Assembly (NCBI RefSeq): GCF_022059845.1
Contig: NZ_CP091852.1
Location: 62,001 to 126,000, forward strand
From: Terrirubrum flagellatum
GTDB taxonomy: Bacteria; Pseudomonadota; Alphaproteobacteria; Rhizobiales; Beijerinckiaceae
Length of the DNA stretch: 64,000 nucleotides
Direction of reading: 5' to 3'
A program made the position numbers and the translations under genes. Shown here one piece after another: positions 1 to 7,775 of this stretch. The notes under the pieces are model-generated. The model ran no database searches and was not told the DNA's origin. It saw only the letters and a program-made list of their open reading frames with translations. Positions within the stretch are counted from its first letter, which is position 1. Each line of letters opens with the position of its first letter.

Positions 1-2
1 AG

Positions 3-797
3 GGCCCTTTCATCAGCACGGCGAAGAAGGGCGTCCATTCGCCGGAGTATATTCGGCCGATCGACACAGCGTCGCTGCAGACGCTGATGGCGCTCGGCAA
101 ATATGGCAGGTCGCTTGTCACAATCGCGCCAGAGCTCGTGGCCGCGGCGGACATCCGTAAGCTGGTTAGCGCCGGCGTGCGCGTCTCCGCCGGGCATAGC
201 GACGCGACGCACGCGCAGATGTTGATGGCGATTGACGCCGGGTTGACCGGGGTGACTCATCTTTTCAACGCCATGTCGCAGATGTCGGCGCGTGAGCTCG
301 GGCTCGTCGGAACGACATTCGTCGACGGCCGATTGATCGCCGGCGTTATCTGCGACGGAATTCACGTACACCCACTTAATCTGCGGACCGCCTTTCGCTT
401 GTGTGGTGCCGATCGGTTGATGCTGGTCACCGATGCGATGTCGACGGTCGGATCAGACATAAGACAGTTCTCGTTGCAGGGGCGTCCTGTCGCTCGCGAC
501 GGCGATCGGCTGGTCGCCGCGGACGGAACGCTCGCGGGCGCGCATCTCGACATGATGGCTGCGGTCAGGAACGCTGTTCAGATGATGGGCGTATCGCTGG
601 AAGACGCGCTGATCATGGCGTCGCGCACGCCTGCAAGATTTCTCGGGCTTGGCGATGAGCTTGGTCGAATCAAGCCTGGCTATCGCGCGGATCTCGTAGC
701 CTTCAGCGGCGACTGGAGCGTCGTCAAAACCTGGATCGGCGGCGAGGAAGCATCGCATGACGGCGGCGAGCAAATGCGCGCGCGGGCGCGCGGCTGA
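3..797 (+). CDS. nagA: N-acetylglucosamine-6-phosphate deacetylase, C-terminal part
   Basis: Partial gene: the frame is open from the window edge, so the N-terminus lies outside. The visible part begins with the family motif GPFISTAKKG and continues with the NagA metal/substrate motifs AGHS, THLFNAM, CDGIHVHP and LVTDAM, ending in the usual GYRADLV segment that closes the amidohydrolase fold. NagA removes acetate from GlcNAc-6-phosphate in the cytoplasm during amino-sugar and peptidoglycan recycling. An anmK gene at 9.0-10.2 kb belongs to the same recycling theme. Family identity is clear from these motifs. What precedes it cannot be seen. Confidence 0.93.
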   Translation, partial: GPFISTAKKGVHSPEYIRPIDTASLQTLMALGKYGRSLVTIAPELVAAADIRKLVSAGVRVSAGHSDATHAQMLMAIDAGLTGVTHLFNAMSQMSARELGLVGTTFVDGRLIAGVICDGIHVHPLNLRTAFRLCGADRLMLVTDAMSTVGSDIRQFSLQGRPVARDGDRLVAADGTLAGAHLDMMAAVRNAVQMMGVSLEDALIMASRTPARFLGLGDELGRIKPGYRADLVAFSGDWSVVKTWIGGEEASHDGGEQMRARARG

Positions 798-938
798 GCG
801 CGAAATGAATCAATGCATTCTATCGGGGAAAGGCGATCGTAAGCGATAGTCACCAGATTTCCGAAGACGCGTAAATCCCATCTGTTGCGTCGCGCGAAGC
901 CAACGGAGCTCCCGAACGATAAGTAAAACGAGGTGATC

Positions 939-1190
939 ATGCGGGTGAACTATTTCTCCTGGCTGCGCACAAAAACCGGCGTATCGCGCGAAGATGTGGC
1001 GTTGCCGCAAGGCGGCGCGACTGTCGCTGATCTCGTGACCCACCTCGCCGGCAAGCATCCCGCGCTCGGAGAAATCGCCAATACGCCGGGCGCGCTGCGC
1101 TGCGTCGTCAATCGTCGGTATGTCGAGAATTCGCACAGTCTGGCGGAAACAGATGAGGTTCAGTTTTTCCCGCCCGTTACGGGAGGCTGA
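939..1190 (+). CDS. MoaD/ThiS-family sulfur-carrier protein
   Basis: An 83-residue beta-grasp protein ending in the bare di-glycine PPVTGG, the C-terminus that E1-like enzymes adenylate and convert to a thiocarboxylate. The start is the ATG at 939, with AGG at 931-933 five bases upstream. A GTG at 933 is in frame but lies on the ribosome-binding site. The gene is convergent with the MoeB-like gene and their ends overlap by 14 bases. MoaD feeds sulfur into molybdopterin, but no moaE, moaA or moaC is visible here, so this copy may serve another sulfur-transfer pathway. The family call is firm; the pathway is inferred. Confidence 0.85.
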   Translation: MRVNYFSWLRTKTGVSREDVALPQGGATVADLVTHLAGKHPALGEIANTPGALRCVVNRRYVENSHSLAETDEVQFFPPVTGG

Positions 1191-1977
1191 GCATTGTTTC
1201 CAATCTGGCATCGGCGGTCGCCGCTTCGCATGTCGGACAATTCGGCCGGCGCGGAAGCGTGACATGTTCGATGCTCGCAGCCCAGGCGTCATACATGGCG
1301 AGCGAGCCCGACAGGCTCGGTTCGATCCCGAGCAGTTCCTTGATAACCTCGACCGCCTGCATGGCGCCAAGCGCGCCGACAGCCGGGCCAAGTACGCCGA
1401 TATCGGCGCAGGAAGGCGTCACGGCGCGCGGCAGGGCTTCCGGATAGAGGCATCGATAACAGGGATGCGGCCGGCCCAAATAGGCCTTGAACGTGGTGAG
1501 AATGCCGCTCGTCACCTGAATCGCTGCGCTGACAAGCGGAATGCGGCGGGCGAAGCAAGCGGCGTGCACCGCGTCGCGCGTCGCGAAATTGTCGCTGCCG
1601 TCAGCGACGAGATCATAGCCCGCCACAAGAGCGTCGGCGTTCTCGACATTGATCGGCATTGCATGTTCGATGAGTTCGACATGCGGATTGAGCGCGCGAA
1701 CGGCGACTCGCGCGCTTTCGGTTTTGGCTGTGTCGATGCGATCGGTCGTATGAAGAATCTGTCGATGCAAATTCGAAAGTTCGACATAGTCGAAATCGAC
1801 GATTCCGAGATGGCCGACGCCCGCGCCTGCGAGAAAGAGCAGCAAGGGCGATCCCAGGCCGCCGGCACCGATCACGAGCACGCGCGACGTGGACAATCGC
1901 TCCTGACCGGGTGCGCCGATTTCCGGCAGCGCCATCTGCCGTCGATAGCGTGCGATTTCCTGATCGGAAAGAGACAT
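1177..1977 (-). CDS. moeB: MoeB/ThiF-family adenylyltransferase (E1-like)
   Basis: A 266-residue protein with the nucleotide-binding motif GAGGLG at residues 37-42, the zinc pairs C173-x2-C176 and C247-x2-C250, and a cysteine (C190, PSCADIGVLGP) at the usual catalytic position. It would adenylate the C-terminal glycine of a MoaD/ThiS partner. The candidate partner is the convergent gene ending at 1190. The start at 1977 follows GGGAG. A longer frame reaches 2001 without a better ribosome-binding site. It lies 57 bases downstream of the TIM-barrel gene and is probably cotranscribed with it. Assignment to molybdopterin synthesis specifically is not supported by neighbours. Confidence 0.88.
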   Translation of the reverse strand: MSLSDQEIARYRRQMALPEIGAPGQERLSTSRVLVIGAGGLGSPLLLFLAGAGVGHLGIVDFDYVELSNLHRQILHTTDRIDTAKTESARVAVRALNPHVELIEHAMPINVENADALVAGYDLVADGSDNFATRDAVHAACFARRIPLVSAAIQVTSGILTTFKAYLGRPHPCYRCLYPEALPRAVTPSCADIGVLGPAVGALGAMQAVEVIKELLGIEPSLSGSLAMYDAWAASIEHVTLPRRPNCPTCEAATADARLETMLSLP

Positions 1978-2034
1978 GCGCGCGCTCCCTCTCAAAATCA
2001 TCGCCCGGAACCATATGCCCGCTTGAGAGCGGCT

Positions 2035-3060
2035 TCAATCTGCAATGGACGCGTTCGACGCCATGATTTCGCGCAAAGCATGAAGCGATCGCTCCTGCGC
2101 GCCGTTCGATTCATGGCTGTCGTCTGGGCCGGGTTCGACCTCGAGAACAAGCGTCGCATTGGCGCCGACCCGTTCACGCAAACGACGCCAGGGCAGATTA
2201 CCCGCTCCGATCTCCAACCCTTCCGCCGTGACGGCTTTCGTCAAAGATTCTTCGTCCAATTCCGTCGACAGCGCGTCCTGCGACAGCAGCAGGCTGTCGG
2301 ACAGATGCAGATGGGGCATGCGCGAATCGACGAAATCGAACGGGTGAAGCGCATCGGTGCGCGCCAGATCATCGTCGGTGATCCAGTCGAAACGACGGTC
2401 GTCGCGCAAGGCGGCCAGTCGTCTTTTCTTGTAGTTGAAAAGATTGGCGGACAGCGTGGCGTGCGCGACGTCGATGAACGCTTCGACATTCGTCACGCGG
2501 GCCGCCTCGAGCGCGCTGCGGAATTCTGTGATTTCCCAAGGAAAAAAATGATCCAGGGGGCCGGACAGGAAATGTCGGCCGTCGCGCGGCAGCAGCGAAT
2601 AGTGGCCGACATTCTCAACCAGAAGGCGCAGATCGCCCGCGGCGCGCGCCAGGCGCTGAACAATATCGAGGAAGCCTGCTGTCGCGTCGGCCCGCGACGA
2701 GCGCGCCGGCGCATCGCCGAAAACAAGCGCCCAATAGCGATGCATGACCAGCGCCCCGCAACCGAGCGCATGCGCAGCTGCGATGGCGCGTTCAACAGGC
2801 TCGATATCGAAATCCATCGCCGTGACGCGCGCGACCGATTGATAGGGCTCATGCAGAACGAACCGCACGTCGTCGAAATTGTCACGCAGACGCGCGATAT
2901 TGTCCTTGACCTGCGCGTATCCCGTTTCGCTTGCGAGGTCGCGCGGCCCGAATGTGTGCAATTCAATAATGATTGGGAGGCCGACCTGGCGCAGCCGGTT
3001 TGCTCGATCGGACAATTGTCGAAGATCGATCGCGGCTCCCTTCAGGGCGTATTCCGGCAT
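2035..3060 (-). CDS. Xylose-isomerase-like TIM-barrel protein
   Basis: A 341-residue protein with the AP-endonuclease-2/xylose-isomerase fold. Metal-site residues appear in the expected order: Glu in LLVENVG, Asp and His in FIDVAHA, His and Asp in LHLSDS, and Glu near the C-terminus in LVLEVEPG. Members isomerise or epimerise sugars, inositols or sugar phosphates. The substrate here is unknown. The frame extends to 3150, but the Met at 3060 begins the recognisable fold. It is divergent from the DegT aminotransferase gene (135-base gap) and upstream of the MoeB-like gene, which suggests sugar or amino-sugar chemistry in the same pathway. Confidence 0.72.
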   Translation of the reverse strand: MPEYALKGAAIDLRQLSDRANRLRQVGLPIIIELHTFGPRDLASETGYAQVKDNIARLRDNFDDVRFVLHEPYQSVARVTAMDFDIEPVERAIAAAHALGCGALVMHRYWALVFGDAPARSSRADATAGFLDIVQRLARAAGDLRLLVENVGHYSLLPRDGRHFLSGPLDHFFPWEITEFRSALEAARVTNVEAFIDVAHATLSANLFNYKKRRLAALRDDRRFDWITDDDLARTDALHPFDFVDSRMPHLHLSDSLLLSQDALSTELDEESLTKAVTAEGLEIGAGNLPWRRLRERVGANATLVLEVEPGPDDSHESNGAQERSLHALREIMASNASIAD

Positions 3061-3194
3061 ATGGATCTCGCCTCTGGATTTCGCGGACAATCCGGGAGAA
3101 GCGCGCGGCGCAGCTCCGTCACTTTGCACAGCTCGCGCGATCTTGTCCATCAGTCGGACCGCGTCAGCGCATTAACCTAAGCGAGGTGCTTTCA

Positions 3195-4229
3195 ATGACA
3201 GCGACTGCAGCGCTTCCATTCACCATCGCCTTCGATCCGCGCGACGAAGACGAGCTCATGTCGCGCTGGCGCTCGGTTATCCGCTCGCAGAGATGGAGCG
3301 AGGGCGAGCAGGTTGAGGAATTCGAATCTCTCTGGACGAAATGGAACGACGCCACGGCGGTCGCCTTTGACAATTGGGCCGGCGCCGCGCTCGCCGCGCT
3401 CGATTTCTTCAATGTGAAGGGCGAAAAAGTTCTCTGCCCCTCAAATACTTTTCTCGCCACGCCGCGCGCGGCGCAGCTATCCGACGCCGAGGTGGTTTTC
3501 TACGATTGCAATCGCGAGGATCTCTGCGGATCTTTCGATGATTTCGTACGCAAGGCTGAGCTTGTCCGTCCGAAAGCCGCCTGGATCGTGCATGTTGGCG
3601 GCCACATCGCGTTCGACATTGTGCGCATCGCCAACTATTGCCGCGAGCGGGGAATCCGCCTGATCGAGGATTGCGCGCATTCGCACGGCGCGCATTGGAA
3701 CGGTCGGCGCGCCGGCACTTGGGGCGACCTCGGAATCTATTCGTTCTATGCCACTAAAACGATCTCCACCGGCGAAGGCGGCGTCGCTGTGGCGCGCGAT
3801 CCGGAAATTATCAAGCATCTGCGATCGTTCCGAAACTACGGCCGGGGGTCGAACTATACGATCCAGGGCATGAACCATCGCATGCATGAAATGACTGCGG
3901 CGCTTGCCGTCGTCCAGACGCGTCGCATGGAAGAAATCGTCGCCTGGAAGCGCGACTATGCGCGCGAAGTCCTCGACCGCGCTCATCCCAACCGCGTGCG
4001 CTTTCCCGACGGTATGGAAAGCGGATTCTACAAATACATCGTGTTCGACCCGATCGAAAAGAGCACCGGTCGCGTCTATGAGCTGCCTTGCCATCGCATC
4101 ATGCGTCATGAGGTCGATCTGCCGAACACCGATTGGGTGGCGGCGAACCACTGGTGTGCGCCCATCTATTATCCGCGCGAGGCGCAAACGCCGAAAGCAG
4201 GGAGCGTGGAGCGCGTCGCGTTGGCGTGA
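3195..4229 (+). CDS. DegT/DnrJ/EryC1/StrS-family PLP aminotransferase
   Basis: A 344-residue fold-type I PLP enzyme. The Schiff-base lysine is K188 in SFYATKTISTGEGG, preceded by the cofactor-binding segment EDCAHSHGA (158-166). The family transaminates keto-sugars or keto-cyclitols, often in antibiotic or cell-surface amino-sugar synthesis. The frame is open upstream to 2973, but the ATG at 3195 is preceded by GCGAGGTG and starts the homologous region. The C-terminus (after PIYYPREAQ) is shorter than in most family members. It is the first gene of a plus-strand run with a flavin monooxygenase and SufE. Confidence 0.85.
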   Translation: MTATAALPFTIAFDPRDEDELMSRWRSVIRSQRWSEGEQVEEFESLWTKWNDATAVAFDNWAGAALAALDFFNVKGEKVLCPSNTFLATPRAAQLSDAEVVFYDCNREDLCGSFDDFVRKAELVRPKAAWIVHVGGHIAFDIVRIANYCRERGIRLIEDCAHSHGAHWNGRRAGTWGDLGIYSFYATKTISTGEGGVAVARDPEIIKHLRSFRNYGRGSNYTIQGMNHRMHEMTAALAVVQTRRMEEIVAWKRDYAREVLDRAHPNRVRFPDGMESGFYKYIVFDPIEKSTGRVYELPCHRIMRHEVDLPNTDWVAANHWCAPIYYPREAQTPKAGSVERVALA

Positions 4230-4270
4230 ATGAGCGCCGTACGCTGAAGCGCCGCGAGAGGAGAGACGAG

Positions 4271-5494
4271 ATGACGATTTCTGATGCCGATCGTGCAGCG
4301 CTCTCCGGTTCTTCATTGCGATCGTCAACGCCGGATCCGGCTTCGATGATCGCTCGCGCCAGCGCGATGATCCCGACGCTCTGCGACCGCGTAGCGGTCG
4401 GAGAGCGGGATCGCCGTCTCCCGCCCGAAACCATTGCGGAACTCAGGGGTGCGGGATTCTATCGCGTGCTGCAACCAAAACGGTATGGCGGATATGAGAT
4501 GGCGCCGTCGGTCATGAATGAGCTGCAGATTGAGTTGAGCCGCGGCGATATGTCGGTCGGGTGGGTTTACGGCGTGACCGCGGTGCTCGCCTTCCATCTG
4601 GCGCTTCTCCATGAGCGCGCGCAGGATGATGTATGGAGCGCCAACCCCGATGCGCTTCTGGCCGCAAGCTATATGCCGACAGGCAAGGCGACGCCGGTGG
4701 AAGGCGGCTTTCGTCTGTCCGGCCGCTGGGGCTATGCAAGCGGGGTTGATCACTGCGACTGGATATTTCTTGGAGGGCTCGCGTCGCGGACAGACGACGC
4801 TCCGCCGGACGCCTGCGCGTTTCTTCTGCCGCGACGTGATGTTGAAATTATCGACAATTGGCGGACGATGGGCCTGCGCGCCACCGGCAGCCACGACGTG
4901 GCGGCGCGCGACATTTTCGTGCCCGCCTATCGCGTTCATCGCCATATCGATCGCTTTTCCGGCGCGAGCGCCGGCCTCGCCGTAAACAGCGGGCCGCTCT
5001 ATCGCTTGCCGCTGCCGCAATTGCTCTTCCGCGCCATAACGTCCTCCTGCATCGGCGCGCTGCAAGCGATGCTTGATGCCTTCATCGAACATAACCGCGC
5101 GCGGATCACAGTCATGGGCGCCTCGGCGGCGGCGGACGCAGTCGCCCAATGCGTTGCGGCCGAGACGCTTGCCGCGATCGACGAAATGCGCGCGATGATC
5201 CATCGCAATGTCGCGGCCTTGACGTCCTATGCGGCGCGGCGCGAAGAGGCGCCGATACGGGAGCGTCAAATCCAGCGCATGCACGCAACCATGGTTCCGG
5301 AAAGGTGTTGTGCGCTGGCGCAACGATTGTTCAAAGCGTCCGGGACCTCAGCCTTGCTTGAGGAGAAGCCCTTCGCGCGCATTTTGGCTGATCTTTCGGC
5401 GGCGCGCCAACACGCCGCGGTCCAGTATGAGCAGCACGGACGCGTCATGGGCGCGGCCATGATGGGAATTGAGACAACTGACACGCTTCTCTGA
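4271..5494 (+). CDS. Acyl-CoA-dehydrogenase-fold flavin-dependent monooxygenase
   Basis: A 407-residue protein of the ACAD superfamily. The segment SGRWGYASGVDHCDWIFLGG and the GWVYGV and ATGSHD motifs are typical of class D two-component hydroxylases such as HpaH/HsaA and of pigment-hydroxylase relatives, rather than true acyl-CoA dehydrogenases. Such enzymes use reduced FMN or FAD supplied by a separate reductase; no reductase gene is visible nearby. It lies 41 bases after the DegT gene and 41 bases before sufE, so probably in one transcript. The substrate is unknown; an oxidation step in a small-molecule pathway is the likely role. Confidence 0.78.
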   Translation: MTISDADRAALSGSSLRSSTPDPASMIARASAMIPTLCDRVAVGERDRRLPPETIAELRGAGFYRVLQPKRYGGYEMAPSVMNELQIELSRGDMSVGWVYGVTAVLAFHLALLHERAQDDVWSANPDALLAASYMPTGKATPVEGGFRLSGRWGYASGVDHCDWIFLGGLASRTDDAPPDACAFLLPRRDVEIIDNWRTMGLRATGSHDVAARDIFVPAYRVHRHIDRFSGASAGLAVNSGPLYRLPLPQLLFRAITSSCIGALQAMLDAFIEHNRARITVMGASAAADAVAQCVAAETLAAIDEMRAMIHRNVAALTSYAARREEAPIRERQIQRMHATMVPERCCALAQRLFKASGTSALLEEKPFARILADLSAARQHAAVQYEQHGRVMGAAMMGIETTDTLL

Positions 5495-5535
5495 TGCGTG
5501 TCTGAACATACCAACTTGCGGCGTAGCGTGAGCGC

Positions 5536-5961
5536 ATGACAGCGATCTCGGAAATAAGCCTGGCGATCGAGCAGGAATTTCTTGCGCTGCCTGATTGGGA
5601 GCAGCGCACGCGACGGCTGCTTGATTTCGGGCGTCAGTTGCCGGACATGGATTCGATCCTCAAGGTCGAGGACAATCGCGTCACGGGATGTCAGTCGCAG
5701 GTCTGGATCGCCGGAGGCTACGATGCCGCGGCAGGCATTGTCCGCCTGCAGGCCGCGTCCGACGCGCTGATCGTTCGTGGACTCATTGCGCTGCTGCTGC
5801 GTCTTTATTCCGATCAGCCGCCGGACACGATCCTGGCGCATTCTCCGGATGTCTTCGAACGCATAGGCCTGTCGACGTCGCTGTCGCCAAGTCGGGCGAA
5901 CGGTCTTTATCTCATGGTGAAACGGATTCGCGAGCTCGCGGCGCGCGAAGGCGGTTCCTGA
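5536..5961 (+). CDS. sufE: SufE-family sulfur acceptor protein
   Basis: A 141-residue protein with the SufE signature cysteine C52 in the motif RVTGCQSQVW. SufE takes persulfide sulfur from a SufS-type cysteine desulfurase and passes it to Fe-S assembly or other acceptors. No desulfurase or sufBCD is visible, so it is an orphan copy. It stands next to the JAMM/E1 fusion (convergent, 12-base gap) and in the same 5-kb block as the MoaD/MoeB pair, which suggests it supplies sulfur to a carrier protein. That role is inference; family membership is strong. Confidence 0.88.
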   Translation: MTAISEISLAIEQEFLALPDWEQRTRRLLDFGRQLPDMDSILKVEDNRVTGCQSQVWIAGGYDAAAGIVRLQAASDALIVRGLIALLLRLYSDQPPDTILAHSPDVFERIGLSTSLSPSRANGLYLMVKRIRELAAREGGS

Positions 5962-5973
5962 TCGATGCTGCGA

Positions 5974-7470
5974 CTAGCCGCTTGCGAGCGGGCCTTCGAT
6001 CGGTCCGTCAATGCGCTCGACAGGAGGCCAGTGGGATGGAGCGCTGACAAGCGCCCGGTCCGCGCCCTGATCGGCCGAACCGCGTAGTCCAGCGCATCGA
6101 CAGTTGGCTCGTTTCTTCTGGGGGCGATCTGTCACGCCGAGTCCCTCGGCGACAAAGTTCATCTGCATCCGCTGGAACGGCGGATCGAAGCGACCCGTCA
6201 TCCACCCGATCGCATAACCGGCGGCGAAGGTGCCCGAGACGGTCGTGATATAACCGACCGTATCGATCTGGGGCGTCTCCGTCGGATCCGGCCCGCGCGT
6301 TACCTTCAACGCCGCGCGCTTCGCTTCGCGCTCCTCCGGAGACAAGAGCTCAATTGCGGCTCGCGTTGGATCGACCATGCTGCGGCAATAGGGACAGGGA
6401 TCGTCCGCGAGAAACCGCGTGAGTTGAATGATTTGCCCGGTGACGCGACCGTCGCGCCCCTCGATCAACCCCGCGCAGTCGATCGCTGGAACGAGATAGC
6501 GGATCGCCATTTCGGAGAGCGCGACGCGGCTGTGCTGCTGGTCTGTGCAGCCGAGAATGACATCAGCCGATGCGACGGCGTCGATGATCTCCGTCTGCGG
6601 CAATCGCCCCATATAGGCGTCGACGCGGATCGAGGGATCGATCGCCGCGACATGGCGCTTCGCGAGCAAGGCCTTTGGCGTTCCCTGCTGCGCATGGATT
6701 GGCATCGATCCATGCATGCGCTCGAGATTAGACTCGCTGACGCGATCGATGTCGGCGACGATGATGCGCCCGATGCCGGCGCGCGCCAGGATCGGGATCG
6801 CGGCGGAGCCGGTGCCGCCGGCGCCGATCACGGCGACCGTTGATCGGCGAAGACGCTGGTGCGCTTCTTCTCCGAAAGCGCTCGAAAATCGCGCGACCCG
6901 CTCAGGCGCGGCGGCGGCGGGCGGCGGCGGCTCGCCATGCGGCCATGTCTCGATGTCGGGCCTGCGTTCAACCATGATGCGCTGCACGGTTCGCCATCCG
7001 CCGGCGAAGAAAATCCGGCCCGACGCCGCCAACTTTCCGTCAAGGCGCGAGAATATCAGGCTGGCGTAGGGACGAGCAGGCGCGAAGCCGGACAAGAAGT
7101 CCGCCAGGTGCGAGTCCATGTCGTCGTCGAGCGCGCTCGGCCGCGGCGGCGCGCCCTCCGGATGCGAATGGATGACGCCGACTGCAAAGGGTTGACGTTC
7201 GGCGCGACGCGCGACGCGCGTCATATAACGCGATTGAATTTTCAGGATGTCTTCGGACTCGTCGAGATCGCCCGGCTCCGGCGGCGCGAGGCCGGCGAGC
7301 GTCAACACAAGTCCGCCCGGCGTATCGCGCCAACCGAACCAGGCGAAACTTCCCCATTCGCGCGCGGGATGCCGACGAAAGATAAGGTCAATCAGCGCGC
7401 CGAAATCCGGCTCCGCCATCCGCACGAGCGCGTCAGGCGCTCCCGATGTCGACAGACGAGCGGCTGTCAT
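5974..7470 (-). CDS. JAMM (JAB) isopeptidase/E1 ThiF fusion protein
   Basis: A 498-residue two-domain protein. The N-terminal JAMM zinc peptidase shows E38, H101-S-H103, S112 and D115, all expected ligands and the catalytic acid, although the spacing from H103 to S112 is one longer than the classical motif. The C-terminal E1 (ThiF) domain has GAGGTG at 216-221, an acidic ADID at 239-242, and the zinc pairs C359-x2-C362 and C457-x-C459. No cysteine lies between residues 362 and 457, where MoeB-type enzymes carry their catalytic thiol. It overlaps the small ubiquitin-like gene by four bases (ATGA), so the pair is translationally coupled. The expected activity is trimming then adenylating that protein. 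Confidence 0.88.
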   Translation of the reverse strand: MTAARLSTSGAPDALVRMAEPDFGALIDLIFRRHPAREWGSFAWFGWRDTPGGLVLTLAGLAPPEPGDLDESEDILKIQSRYMTRVARRAERQPFAVGVIHSHPEGAPPRPSALDDDMDSHLADFLSGFAPARPYASLIFSRLDGKLAASGRIFFAGGWRTVQRIMVERRPDIETWPHGEPPPPAAAAPERVARFSSAFGEEAHQRLRRSTVAVIGAGGTGSAAIPILARAGIGRIIVADIDRVSESNLERMHGSMPIHAQQGTPKALLAKRHVAAIDPSIRVDAYMGRLPQTEIIDAVASADVILGCTDQQHSRVALSEMAIRYLVPAIDCAGLIEGRDGRVTGQIIQLTRFLADDPCPYCRSMVDPTRAAIELLSPEEREAKRAALKVTRGPDPTETPQIDTVGYITTVSGTFAAGYAIGWMTGRFDPPFQRMQMNFVAEGLGVTDRPQKKRANCRCAGLRGSADQGADRALVSAPSHWPPVERIDGPIEGPLASG

Positions 7471-7742
7471 GAAAGAATTCTCTCTCGCGCGTCGTTTGCG
7501 CCGCCCAGCACGAATTCGCGCGTCACGAGAAATTGCGCCCCGTTTTCGATGTCGATCGGAGTATCGAGATCGACCGGCGTCAATGCGTCGACCCCCGCGT
7601 CGTGTTCGACGACTGCGTTCATGCGCGGCACGTTGACGAGCGCGGCGATCTCGGCGCCCGTTACGCGCTTCGTCAGGCCGTGCGTCGCGTCGAAGCGGCG
7701 ACGATTGACGAAGATATGAAGCTCTGAGTTACGATCGTTCAT
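7467..7742 (-). CDS. Ubiquitin-like beta-grasp protein with cleavable tail
   Basis: A 91-residue protein resembling one domain of prokaryotic multiubiquitin proteins: an N-terminal strand FVNRRRF, the helix motif VTGAEIAALVNVP (27-39), a late strand FLVTREF, then G80-G81 followed by a ten-residue tail ANDARERILS. A tail beyond di-glycine is what a JAMM peptidase would remove, as in eukaryotic ubiquitin precursors. The ATG at 7742 follows GGAGAA. It lies 33 bases after the CoA-transferase gene and overlaps the JAMM/E1 gene by four bases. Whether it modifies proteins or carries sulfur is not decidable here. No E2-like gene is visible. Confidence 0.75.
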   Translation of the reverse strand: MNDRNSELHIFVNRRRFDATHGLTKRVTGAEIAALVNVPRMNAVVEHDAGVDALTPVDLDTPIDIENGAQFLVTREFVLGGANDARERILS

Positions 7743-7775
7743 CCCGGCTTCTCCGATCCCTCAGGGAAAGCGGAT

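Noticed and set aside
18-938. Operon structure linking nagA and the MoaD-like gene
   Set aside because: They are on the same strand, but the 141-base gap and unrelated roles do not support cotranscription.
1120-3180. Very long open frame on the plus strand antisense to the MoeB-like and TIM-barrel genes
   Set aside because: It is a shadow caused by GC-rich codon usage: composition is arginine- and alanine-rich with no family motifs, and the minus-strand proteins have clear active-site motifs.
7467-7742. Ubiquitin-like gene as a Bil or CBASS component
   Set aside because: Those systems need an E2-like protein (and a cyclase for CBASS), and none is visible nearby. The metabolic neighbours point elsewhere.
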